A stretch of DNA of 64,000 bases from Sciurus carolinensis (Eukaryota; Chordata; Mammalia; Rodentia; Sciuridae), in NCBI RefSeq assembly GCF_902686445.1, contig NC_062219.1, positions 42,125,056-42,189,055 on the forward strand, given 5' to 3'. The notes beneath the pieces are model-generated. The model worked only from the letters and a program-made list of their open reading frames with translations, was not told where the DNA came from and made no database searches. The translations under genes and the position numbers were made by a program. Below are positions 23,754 through 32,819 of this stretch, piece after piece; the first letter of the stretch is position 1; each line of letters begins with the position of its first letter.

Positions 23754-23833
23754 GGGGCGATCCAAGATGGCGGCCTAGAGGGAGACTGCACCCCTAGTCG
23801 CTCCAGAACCCAGGAGTTAAGAAGGGGAGGCAT
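22376..23833 (-). pseudogene. L1 ORF2 RT-domain remnants (copy B)
   Basis: Broken minus-strand frames can be followed through the reverse transcriptase. NKIDQCLAILMKRKKENIQI and [16 protein letters not shown] (23833-23378) are the linker and fingers. [20 protein letters not shown] (23237-22893) is from the palm. [20 protein letters not shown] (22573-22376) lies downstream. Frameshifts and stops separate the pieces. Note that 23754-23833 of the first open frame belongs to the inserted young L1, so that frame is an artefact across the junction. Confidence 0.75.
23738..23754 (+). repeat. Left target-site duplication of the young L1
   Basis: AAAAAACCAATGTTTTG, identical to 28522-28538 after the A-tail. 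It marks one insertion event into copy B. The left cut context TTTTTTC/AAAAAA fits the T-rich/A-rich preference of L1 endonuclease. Confidence 0.93.
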
Positions 23834-24212
23834 TGAGAGACTCGGACTGAAGTGGAGCCACGGGTGAGTCTGCCCACTGGGTAAAGCTCGGCCCGGGTGG
23901 CAGGCCCAGATAGAGGTGGCTTATCGGAGCCGGGCAGGGCAGCTAGAGTCATCCACAGGCAGCCCTGCGCACTCCGGCGGTGGGCCCCGCCCACACAGCC
24001 AGCTTCTCCAGGTTCTCGGAACGGAACTGGCCCGCTAGTGAGAGCCTTTCTGACCAGAGCAGGCTCCGAGTCCCGGAGCCCTTGCAGCGCAGTGTACTCT
24101 GGCAAAGAACCAGCGGAGAGCCTCGATCTGCAAGCAGCCTCAGGGATCAGGGCAGGGCAGCCGGAGACCTCTTCAGGCGGCTCTGCCCACTCCGGCTGCG
24201 GGCTCTCTTCAC
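23754..24212 (+). promoter_or_regulatory. L1 5'UTR monomer 1 (459 bp)
   Basis: A complete monomer starting GGGGCGATCCAAGATGGCGG. AAGATGGCGG at 23764-23773 is a YY1-type site, the factor known to position L1 transcription starts. It is CpG-rich against an AT-rich background. It differs from monomer 2 at roughly 15 positions (about 97% identity). Confidence 0.9.
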
Positions 24213-24671
24213 GGGGCGATCCAAGATGGCGGCCTAGAGGGAGACTGCACCCCCGGTCGCTCCAGAACCCAGGAGTTAAGAGGGGGAGGCATTGAGAGAC
24301 TCGGACTGAAATAGAGCCACGGGTGAGTCTGCCCACTGGGTAAAGCTCAGCCCGGGTGGCAGGCCCAGATAGAGGTGGCTTAGCGGAGCCGGGCAGGGCA
24401 GCTAGAGTCATCCACAGGCAGCCCTGCGCACTCTGGCGGTGGGCTCTGCCCACACAGCCAGCTTCTCCAGGTTCTCGGAACGGAACTGGCCCACTAGTGA
24501 GAGCCTTTCTGACCAGAGCAGGCTCCGAGTCCCGGAGCCCTTGCAGCGCAGTGTACTCCGGCAAAGAACCAGCGGAGAGCCTCGATCAGCAAGCAGCCTC
24601 TGGGATTAGGGCAGGGCAGCCAGAGACCTCTTCAGGCGGCTCTGCCCACTCCGGCTGCGGGCTCTCTTCAC
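24213..24671 (+). promoter_or_regulatory. L1 5'UTR monomer 2 (459 bp)
   Basis: Same length and start as monomer 1, with the YY1-type site at 24223-24232. The head-to-tail arrangement resembles the monomer arrays of mouse and rat L1, where each unit has promoter activity. The sequence here is not obviously related to the mouse A, F or Tf monomers, but I could not align them. Confidence 0.9.
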
Positions 24672-25150
24672 GGGGCGATCCAAGATGGCGGCCTAGAGGG
24701 AGACTGCACCCCCGGTCGCTCCAGAACCCAGGAGCTAAGAGGGGGAGGCATTGAGAGACTCGGACTGAAATAGAGCCACGGGTGAGTCTGCCCACTGGGT
24801 AAAGCTCAGCCCGGGTGGCAGGCCCAGATAGAGGTGGCTTAGCAGAGCCGGGCAGGGCAGCTAGAGTCTTCCCAAGGTAGCCTTCCACACTCCGGCAGTG
24901 GGCTCTTCCCACACGGCCAGCTGCACGGTGCAGGCCCACAGTGAGAGCATTTCCGCACAGAGCCAGTTCCAAACCGTGGAACCAGTAGGGGGCTAGGGGC
25001 AGTTTTCTTCGGATGAGCTGCTTTATCAGATTCCTCCAAGACATCAGGCTACTGAAGGCTGGGAGGTGATACACTGGAAATCTACTGGGACACTATAAGC
25101 CAATAGTGGAAAACTGCAATATCTCAGGGTCCCACTGACAACTGACCAAT
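24672..25150 (+). promoter_or_regulatory. L1 5'UTR monomer 3 (partial) plus single-copy leader
   Basis: Starts like the other monomers (YY1-type site at 24682-24691) and matches them to about 24868. It then becomes a diverged version of the same unit to about 24985 and runs into a unique leader to the ORF1 start. The last monomer therefore grades into the tether, as in murine L1. Confidence 0.85.
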
Positions 25151-26197
25151 ATGAGAAAACAAGGGAAGAAAATGTCCCAAACAAACCTAGATACTACATC
25201 AATAAAACCCAATGACAGCACAGCAGAAGAAATGTCAGAAAGGGAGTTCAGAATGTACGTAATTAAAACGATCAGGGAAGCTAATGAGGAGATGAAAGAG
25301 CAAATGCAGGCATTGAAGGAGGAGATGAAAGAGCAAATGCAGGCATTAAATGATCGCACCAATCAACAGTTAAAAGACCAAATACGGGAAGCAAGAGATC
25401 ATTTCAATAAAGAGTTAGAGATACTGAAAAAAAACCAAACTGAAATACTTGAAATGAAGGAAACAATAAACCAAGTTAAAAACTCCATAGAAAGCATAAC
25501 CAATAGGATAGAACACCTGGAAGACAGAACCTCAGACATTGAGGACAAATTATTTAATCTTGAAAGCAAAGTTGGCCAAACAGAAAAGATGGTAAGAAAT
25601 CATGAACAGAATCTACAAGAATTATGGGATATCATGAAAAGGTCAAATTTAAGAATTATTGGGATTGAGGAAGGCTTAAAGAAACAAACCAAAGGAATGA
25701 ACAATCTATTCAATGAAATAATAACAGAAAATTTCCCAAATCTGAAGAATGAAATGGAAAACCAAGTACAAGAGGCTTATAGAACTCCAAACATACAAAA
25801 TTACAACAGACCCACACCAAGGCACATTATTATGAAAATACCTAACATACAAAATAAAGACAGAATTTTAAAGGCCACGAGAGAAAAGAACCAAATTACA
25901 TTCAGGGGGAAACCAAGAAGAATATCAGCAGATTTTTCAATCCAGACCCTAAAAGCTAGAAGGGCCTGCAACAACATATACCAAGCCCTGAAAGAAAACG
26001 GATGCCAACCAAGAATCTTATACCCAGCAAAACTTACCTTCAAATTTGACGATGAAATAAGATCCTTCCATGATAAACAAAAGCTAAAGGAATTTACAAA
26101 AAGAAAGCCAGCATTACAGAACATTCTCAGCAAAATATTCCATGAGGAAGAGATGAAAAACAACGATGCAAATCAGCAACAGGAGGCGCTAGCCTAA
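25151..26197 (+). CDS. L1 ORF1 protein, intact (348 aa)
   Basis: ORF1p is the RNA-binding, nucleic-acid-chaperone protein of LINE-1. It forms trimers through a coiled coil and packages L1 RNA in the cytoplasm. The reading frame is uninterrupted from ATG 25151 to TAA 26195. Residues about 30-165 are a long heptad-type coiled coil (EILEMKETINQVKNSIESIT, EHLEDRTSDIEDKLFNLESK). Residues about 166-262 form the RRM, starting at LRIIGIEEG and including PTPRHIIMKI. The C-terminal domain follows, with ADFSIQTLKARRAC and YPAKLTFKFDDEIRSF. The length is typical for the family. The coiled coil holds an 11-residue tandem duplication near residues 47-68. ORF2 starts 31 bp downstream, and the pair would be expressed from the bicistronic L1 RNA driven by the monomer array. 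This is transposon coding, not a host gene. Confidence 0.92.
   Translation: MRKQGKKMSQTNLDTTSIKPNDSTAEEMSEREFRMYVIKTIREANEEMKEQMQALKEEMKEQMQALNDRTNQQLKDQIREARDHFNKELEILKKNQTEILEMKETINQVKNSIESITNRIEHLEDRTSDIEDKLFNLESKVGQTEKMVRNHEQNLQELWDIMKRSNLRIIGIEEGLKKQTKGMNNLFNEIITENFPNLKNEMENQVQEAYRTPNIQNYNRPTPRHIIMKIPNIQNKDRILKATREKNQITFRGKPRRISADFSIQTLKARRACNNIYQALKENGCQPRILYPAKLTFKFDDEIRSFHDKQKLKEFTKRKPALQNILSKIFHEEEMKNNDANQQQEALA
25288..25353 (+). repeat. 33-nt tandem duplication in the ORF1 coiled coil
   Basis: GATGAAAGAGCAAATGCAGG occurs at 25291 and again at 25324, exactly 33 nt apart. The duplication adds 11 residues (MKEQMQALKEE) in frame. Length changes of this kind in the coiled coil are known in murine L1 families. 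Confidence 0.9.
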
Positions 26198-26228
26198 AGG
26201 AATAGCCAAATAAAGGAGAAACCAAATC

Positions 26229-28432
26229 ATGTCAAAAACAAGTATGAGTCAATTGACTGGGAATACAAATCATATCACAATAATAACCCTGAATGTTAAT
26301 GGCCTGAATTCATCAATCAAAAGACACAGACTGGCAGATTGGATTAAAAAAAAAATCCAACAATATGCTGCCTGCAAGAGACTCATCTCATAGAAAGAGA
26401 CACCCATAGACTAAGGGTGAAAGGATGGGGAAAAACATACCATGCACATGGACACAGCAAAAAAGCTGGAGTATCCATCCTCATCTCAGATAATGTGGAC
26501 TTCAAACCAAAACTAATCAGAAGGGATAAAGAAGGACATTACATGCTGCTTAAGGGAAGCATAAATCAGCAAGACATAACAATCATAAATATCTATGCCC
26601 CGAACATTGGCTCATCCACGTACGTCAAACAAATCCTTCTCAATTCCAGAAATCAAATAGACCACAACACAATAATACTAGACGATTTTAACACACCTCT
26701 CTCACCACTGGATAGATCGTCCAAACAAAAATTGAATAAAGAAACTATAGATCTCAACAACACAATCAGCGATTTAAACTTAACGGACATATATAGAATA
26801 TACCATCCAACAAAGAATGAATACACTTTCTTCTCAGCAGCACATGGATCCTTCTCTAAAATAGACCATATTTTATGCCACAAAGCTACTGTTAGCAAAT
26901 ACAAGAAGATAGAGATACTACCTTGTACTCTATCAGATCATAATGGATTGAAATTAGAAATAAATGACAGAATAAAAAACAGAAACTTCTCCAATACCTG
27001 GAGACTAAATAATACACTATTATATGATGAATGGATAACAGAAGACATCAGGAGGGAAATAAAAAAATTCTTAGAAGTAAACGAGAACAAAGACACATCA
27101 TATCAAAATCTCTGGGACACTATGAAAGCAGTACTTAGAGGAAGATTTATTTCATGGGGTGCATTCAAAAAAAGAAGTAGAAATCAACAAATAAACGACT
27201 TAACACTACAGCTCAAAGCGCTAGAAAAAGAAGAGCAGACCAATACCAAAAGTAGTAGAAGACAGGAAATAGTTAAAATCAGAGCCGAAATCAACGAAAT
27301 TGAAACAAATGAAACAATTGGAAAAATTAACAAAATAAATAGTTGGTTCTTTGAAAAAATAAATAAAATTAATAAACCCTTAGCCACACTAACAAAGAGA
27401 AAGAGGGAGAAAACTCAAATTACTAAAATTCGGAATGAACAAGGAAACATCACAACAGACACGAGTGAAATACAAAACATAATTAGAAGCTATTTCGAAA
27501 ATCTATACTCCAACAAAACAGAAAACCTCGAAGACATCAACAAATTTCTAGAGACATATGAACTACCTAAACTGAACGAGGAGGACATACACAACTTAAA
27601 TAAACCAATTTCAAGCAATGAAATAGAAGAGGTCATCAAAAGCCTACCAACAAAGAAAAGTCCAGGACCAGATGGGTTCTCAGCCGAGTTCTACAAAACC
27701 TTTAGAGAAGAGCTCATTCCAATACTCCTCAAACTATTCCATGAAATAGAAGAGGAGGGAACCCTACCAAACTCGTTCTATGAAGCCAATATCACCCTGA
27801 TATCTAAACCAGACAGAGACACATCGAGGAAAGAAAATTTCAGACCAATATCCTTAATGAACATCGATGCAAAAATTCTCAACAAAATTTTAGCAAATCG
27901 CATACAAATATATATTAAAAAGATAGTGCACCACGATCAAGTGGGTTTTATCCCAGGGATGCAAGGTTGGTTCAACATCAGGAAATCAATAAATGTCATT
28001 CACCATATCAACAGACTTAAAGTTAAGAATCACATGATTATTTCAATAGATACAGAAAAGCATTTGATAAAATACAGCATCCCTTCATGCTCAAACACTA
28101 GAAAAAATTGGGGTAGTGGGAACATTCCTAAACATTATAAAGGCAATCTACGCTAAGCCCATGGCTAATATCATTCTAAATGGTGAAAAACTGAAAGCGT
28201 TCCCCCTAAAAACTGGAACAAGGCAGGGATGCCCTCTTTCACCACTTCTATTCAACATCGTCCTTGAGACTCTAGCCAGAGCAATCAGACAAACCAAAGA
28301 AATTAAAGGGATACGAATAGGAAAAGAAGAACTCAAACTATCCCTGTTTGCTGATGACATGATTATATATTAGAGGAACCAGGAAATTCCACCAGAAAAC
28401 TTTTAGAACTCATAAGTGAATTCAGTAAAGTA
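26229..28432 (+). pseudogene. L1 ORF2 (endonuclease and reverse transcriptase), frameshifted and truncated
   Basis: ORF2 encodes the endonuclease/reverse transcriptase that drives target-primed insertion. The probable start is ATG 26229, with ITIITLNVNGLNSSIKRHRL. Frame breaks by eye: about 26346-26358 (run of ten A), 28056-28059 (A run in GAAAAG), 28093-28095 (A run) and 28370-28371 (T run). Each is a net loss of one base, and the expected family motifs resume in the next frame. The main open stretch is 26417-28156, with the endonuclease piece [13 protein letters not shown] (the usual G before DFN is D here), CTLSDHNG, then RT fingers/palm [24 protein letters not shown] and [20 protein letters not shown]. 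The catalytic motif FADDMIIY is at 28349-28372. About 60 bp later ORF2 is joined directly to 3'UTR, so the thumb and C-terminal domain are absent. Confidence 0.9.
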
Positions 28433-28521
28433 GAGGGAAAAGAGGGGTGGGAGGGGTGGGGGGGAGGGGAAAAATAAAATAAACATCATTACCCTATGTA
28501 AACGAAAAAAAAAAAAAAAAA
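28433..28521 (+). terminator. L1 3'UTR remnant with twin polyadenylation signals, G-rich tract and A-tail
   Basis: A polypurine tract with four G-runs (28443-28469) could form a G-quadruplex in RNA, a recurring feature of mammalian L1 3'UTRs. Two overlapping AATAAA hexamers at 28473-28478 and 28478-28483 end 21 nt before the A-tail (from about 28505). The related copy at 39350-39500 has AATAAC at this place and runs about 90 bp further. Confidence 0.85.
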
Positions 28522-28538
28522 AAAAAACCAATGTTTTG
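28522..28538 (+). repeat. Right target-site duplication of the young L1
   Basis: AAAAAACCAATGTTTTG, identical to 23738-23754. Copy B sequence resumes immediately after. Confidence 0.93.
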
Positions 28539-28832
28539 TTTTTTCAATTCTTTGAATTCTTTTGTTTCAATTTCACTGAATTCAGCTCTGATTTTAATTA
28601 CTTTCTGTTTTCTACTGCTTTTGGTATTGATTTGTCCTTCTTTTTCAGGGCTTTGAGATGTAATGTTAGGTCTTTTATTTGTTGACTATTCTTCTAATGA
28701 ATGAACTCAATGTAATGAACTTTCCTCTTAGCACTGCCTTCATGGCATCCCAGAGATTTTGATATGTTGTTTCACTATTCTCATTCACCTCTATTTTTTA
28801 ATTTCATCTGCTATTGTTTCATCATTCAATAG

Positions 28833-29495
28833 CACATTATTTAATCGCCAGGTGTTGGAGTAACTTCTATTTTTTATTGTTATCCTTGATTTCTAATTTC
28901 ATTCCATTATGATCTGATAGAATGCAGGGTAGTATCTCAATTTTTTTGTATTTGCTAAGAGTTACTTTATGGACTAAGATGTGGTCTCTTTTAGAGTTGG
29001 ATCCATGTGCTGCTGAGAAGAAAGTGTACTCACTCGTTGATGGATGGAATATTCTATATATGTCTATTGATTTTAAATCATTGCTTATATTATTGAGTTT
29101 TATAGTTTCTTTGTTCGATTTTGTTTGGAAGATCTATCCAGTGGTGAAAGAGGAGTGTTAAAGTCACCCAGTATTATTGTGTTGTTGTCTATTTGATTCT
29201 TTAAATTGAGAAGTGTTTGTTTGATGTATGTAAATGCTCCATTGTTTGGGGTATAAATATTTATGATTGTTATGTCTTGTTGATGTATGGTTCCCTTAAG
29301 CAGTATGAAATGTCCTTCTTTGTTCCTTCTGACTAACTTTGACTTGAAGTCGACTTTATCTCATATGAGGATAGAAGCCCTGCTTGTTTACTTAGTCTGT
29401 ATGAGTGATGTTTTTTCCCATAAACTTCAGTCTTTGAATATCTTTGTCTATGAGGTGAGTCTTTTAGAGATAGAATATTGTTGGGTCTTATTTTT
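28833..29495 (-). repeat. 660-bp block nearly identical to window positions 1-660
   Basis: By eye about 16 differences over 660 bp (97-98% identity), including shared non-consensus variants such as GTCGACTTCAAGTCAAAGTT on the minus strand. Beyond this block the two copies are much less alike. Confidence 0.8.
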
Positions 29496-29599
29496 TAATC
29501 CAATCTGTGAGTCTTTGTCTTTTGATGGATGAATTTAGGCCATTTACTCCAGTGTTATTATTGAAATATGATTTTTATTCCCATTCATTTTGGTTTATT

Positions 29600-30700
29600 T
29601 CTGATTTTAATTTGAATTAATTTCAACTTTGATTGACTAGTCTTCTAGTGCAGTTCCTCCCTTCACTAGTTTTCACATTTTTTCCTTTTCTTCTTCCTGA
29701 AATATTTTACTGAGTTTGTTTTGTAATCCTGACTTTCTAGTTGTGAATTATTTTAACTTTTGTTGATCATGAAAAGTTTTTATTTCATTGTCAGTTCTGA
29801 AACTTTATTTTACTGGACATATTATTTTTGGCTGGCATCCATTTGCTTTCAGAGCTTGGTATATATCATTCCAAGGCTTCCTAGCTTTGAGAGTCTGGGT
29901 TGAGAAATCAGCTGAGATCTGGGTTGGTTTCCCACTATATGTAATCTGTCACTTTTCTCTGGCAGCCTTTAATATTCTGTCATTCTGTATTTTAGGCATT
30001 TTCATAATAATGTGCCTTGGTGTAGGTCTGTTGTAATTTTGTATACTTGGGGTCCTATAAACCTCCTGTATTTGATTTTACATTTCATTTTTAATATTTG
30101 GAAATTTTGTGATATTATTTCATTGAAAAGCTTGTACATTCCTTTGTGTTGTCTGAGCCTTCATGTAATCCAAAAAATCTTAGACTTGGTCTTTTCACAT
30201 TATCCCGTATTTCTTGGATTTTCTGTTCATGGTCTCAACATATTTTTTCCATGGTCAACTTTATTTTGTAGATATATTTTGTCTTCATTGCCTGAAACTC
30301 TGTCTTCCAAGTGTTCTAGTCTGTGGTAATGCTTTCATTGAATTTTTAATTTGGATTACTGATTCCTTCATTTTGAGGATTTCTGACTGATTCTTCTTCA
30401 GGATCTCTATCTCCCCCTAAAAATGGTCTTTTGCTTCTTGTATTTCCACTCTGATTTCATTTTTTACCTCATAGATCAGTTTTTTGTTGTTGTTGTTGTT
30501 GTTTTTTTTTTTTTTTTTTTTTCGTGGCGCTGGGGATTGAACCCAGGGCCTTGTGCATGCAAGGCAAGCACTCTACCATCTGAGCTATCTCCCCAGCCCC
30601 CTCATAGATCAGGTTAACCATGAATTCCATCTGACATTTCTTCCACTGTGGTGTCAATGGAGTCTACTGATGAGGTATTCTGTGTTATTTGGGATCATTT
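29600..30700 (-). pseudogene. L1 ORF1 remnant (copy B)
   Basis: Reverse-strand fragments match the young ORF1. The RRM part, equivalent to MKIPNIQNKDRILKA, is near 30020-29960. The coiled-coil part around 30400-30260 resembles EILKKNQSEILKMKE. Stops and indels break it, and an ID SINE interrupts its N-terminal end at 30480-30599. Confidence 0.75.
30480..30599 (-). mobile_element. ID SINE (BC1-type), antisense, with 13-bp target duplication
   Basis: A T-rich run ((TTG)n then T) is followed by TGGCGCTGGGGATTGAACCC, CTTGTGCATGCAAGGCAAGC, ACTCTACCATCTGAGCTATC and TCCCCAGCCCC. This is the full reverse complement of the ID consensus with RNA polymerase III boxes. It is flanked by CCTCATAGATCAG at 30467-30479 and 30600-30612. 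The good match to consensus and intact duplication indicate a recent insertion. Confidence 0.93.
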
Positions 30701-31261
30701 GTTCCCTTGCTTTTGCATATTGTTTGCATGTCTACCCATCTATCTGGATGGATCTGATGCTGTAGAGTTTCTACCTTATGAGTTTATAGTGTCCATCTCT
30801 GTTACTAGTACCTCATATATTAGGGGGAGGGGAAGCCCAAGGATAGCAACAATGTATGCAAACAATATAGAGCAGTAGACTAGGTTCTTAGTTCATATTT
30901 TGACATCTAGAGTCAGTTGGTACAATATGTAGAGATAGTAGGATCAGCAATTTCCATCAGTAAAAATAGTAGATAATCATGCATTGTATCTTGGTTTAAA
31001 ATCAAACAGTAGGTGTTGTCTCTGACTTCTACCATAGTAATTATTACTGTGACATTGGTGGTGGGGGTAGACATTATATACCTCAATTAATGTTAGGAAG
31101 TGTTCAGGGTAGAGTTGAGTATGAGGAAAGAAAAGAAGGAGGGTAGAAAATTGTTTTCAATTTCAAAGGATGAATGGTAACTTAGGATATGTTGTTAATG
31201 TGAAAGGGGAAAAAACAGAAAAATATAAAGGAGGGGAGGGAGAATAGAATTTGTGTGCCAG

Positions 31262-31323
31262 GAATAGAAAGGAGAGAGTGGGGGGAGAGAGAGAGAGAAA
31301 GAGAGAGAGACAGGGAGACAAGA
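31262..31323 (+). repeat. GA-rich microsatellite in copy B 5'UTR
   Basis: (GA)n with interspersed G-runs, within an A-rich part (30900-31740) of copy B that I cannot find in copy C. Confidence 0.75.
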
Positions 31324-32819
31324 GACATAGAGTAGTGGCAAAGATGATACAAAACAAAATCAGAATAAGCTAATCAAAAACCCTAACCCTCAAAATACAG
31401 AGCATGGAATGGGAAAATAACACTCTAAAAAAAGGAAAAGAAAAACAAATGCTACAAATGAAGAGAGAGAAACAATATGAATATTTGTAGGAGACCTTGA
31501 ATCAGTCAGTACAGATTCAAATAGAACAAAAATCCAATATAGAAAACCAAAATCAAAAAACAAAACAGAACTAGAGCTACAACAAACAAACTAATAAACA
31601 AACAACACAACAACAAGAAATCTTGGTGAAATGTTAGGAAATTAAGGAGTCAAATCCACTATGGTGGGCAAAATAGTGAGCATATGTGTTCACTGTCTTG
31701 CCCAACTGATTTTCTTTTCCCTTTTTCTTGAAGTTTAAACTAAGCATGGGAGTATGGGTTGTGGGTTGTGCATCCTTCCTTTTTATTGTGTTGTTCACTG
31801 GGTTGAAGGTTGTGGTTTAAGACTTCCCAATTTCCTTTGGGAGATTAGTGTGAGTGAGCCAGGCTGCAGACCTGGAGGTGAAGTAGCATGCTGGGGAGAC
31901 TGGGCTGTAGGTGGGTACAAAGTAACTGGCCATGTCTGAGGTATCTGGTTGACCAAGTCCTGGGTCCCCACTTGCCTGAGCCTGGTGGGTATGGACTGGA
32001 CACTCAGTCCTGTGGGCTGGTGGTGAAGGCAGGTTTGGCAGTAAAACAGATGCCTGGCATGCAGGGCTATGGACAGGTGGCTAGGCTGCAGGTCTAGTAG
32101 GAGGAGCAGTGGGCCAAGTGGAGGGCAGGAGGGTTAGGAGTTTGGGGATCGGTGGGTCAGAGGGCCCTTGCAGGTACTGAACTGGTGCCGACCTGGTAGG
32201 TCTCAGGGACCCAGGGACCAGTGGATACTGAACTGGGGAGGGAGCCTGTTGGTGCCAGCCAGGCTGGGCCACGGGAGCCCTGTGGGTGCCAGACTGATTG
32301 GCTGGGTGATCCGAGCACCAAATGCCCTCTCACCCACCCTTCCAACCTTCGGACCCACTATAGCCAGCCCCATCAGTCCCTGCCAGCCACAGGAGTCATG
32401 TGGCTGGGGAGAGCTGAGCTCCTTGGAGCCTATCTAACCTGTGTTCCTCCAGGTGAAATGCTCCTGGTTTCTGACTTTCCACAGGTTTTCTAGGCTCATA
32501 TAGGCCCACACAGACCTAGCTGCAAACTCATGGTTCTGGGTTTCCAGTTTCCATTAACTCCACCATGCTGTGGGCCCCAGATAGCTCCTGGATCAGCTCT
32601 CTGTGGACAATTGATAAACTCAGGGCGAGAGGATTTTTTTAGATCTGATTAGTGAATCAAATAGTCTCTGGTTCAGTCAGGGCAGACTGCCCCTCTAGTC
32701 TCAGGATTTTTCACTCTAAGTCTTGGAGAGATATGGTATTCCCACTGCTTAAGTTCTGGGTAACCTAGCTAGGAGAAGTGCTGCCTCACTCTAATCTGCC
32801 ATCTTGCCCCACACCCCTT

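Larger units (their letters stand above)
23754..28521 (+). mobile_element. Young LINE-1 with tandem promoter monomers and internally deleted ORF2
   Basis: An L1 in plus orientation inserted into antisense copy B. In order: tandem 5'UTR monomers (23754-24870), single-copy 5'UTR (24870-25150), intact ORF1 (25151-26197), a 31-bp gap, ORF2 (26229 on), an abrupt junction near 28432 to a G-rich 3'UTR (28433-28504), and an A-tail. It is flanked by perfect 17-bp duplications (23738-23754 and 28522-28538). The perfect duplications, 97%-identical monomers and open ORF1 show that it is young. ORF2 lacks the thumb and C-terminal cysteine region and has several frameshifts, so the copy is non-autonomous. 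Confidence 0.95.
28539..32818 (-). mobile_element. Antisense LINE-1 copy B, 5' half
   Basis: This continues copy B after the young L1: ORF2 linker and endonuclease (28539-29560), ORF1 (about 29600-30700) and a long 5'UTR (30700-32818). The element's first bases, read on the minus strand from 32818, include GTGTGGGGCAAGATGGCAG, a single YY1-like start. No tandem monomers like those of the young L1 are seen, so the two elements have different promoters. An ID SINE is inserted at 30480-30599. The minus-strand coding is broken throughout. Confidence 0.85.

Noticed and set aside
23897..24754. Plus-strand open frames of 85-132 codons in the GC-rich block
   Set aside because: They lie within the promoter monomers, repeat from unit to unit, and have no protein-family features.
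25151..26197. Intact 348-codon ORF as a host gene
   Set aside because: It is L1 ORF1 inside a flanked L1 insertion, so it is annotated as transposon coding, not as a host gene.
28056..28375. Programmed frameshifting as explanation for the ORF2 breaks
   Set aside because: L1 ORF2 is not known to use internal frameshifts, and the breaks do not share a slippery site plus structure. Mutation or assembly error is simpler.
30480..30599. Possible tRNA gene
   Set aside because: The tRNA-like sequence is an ID SINE with A-tail complement and target duplications, not a tRNA gene.
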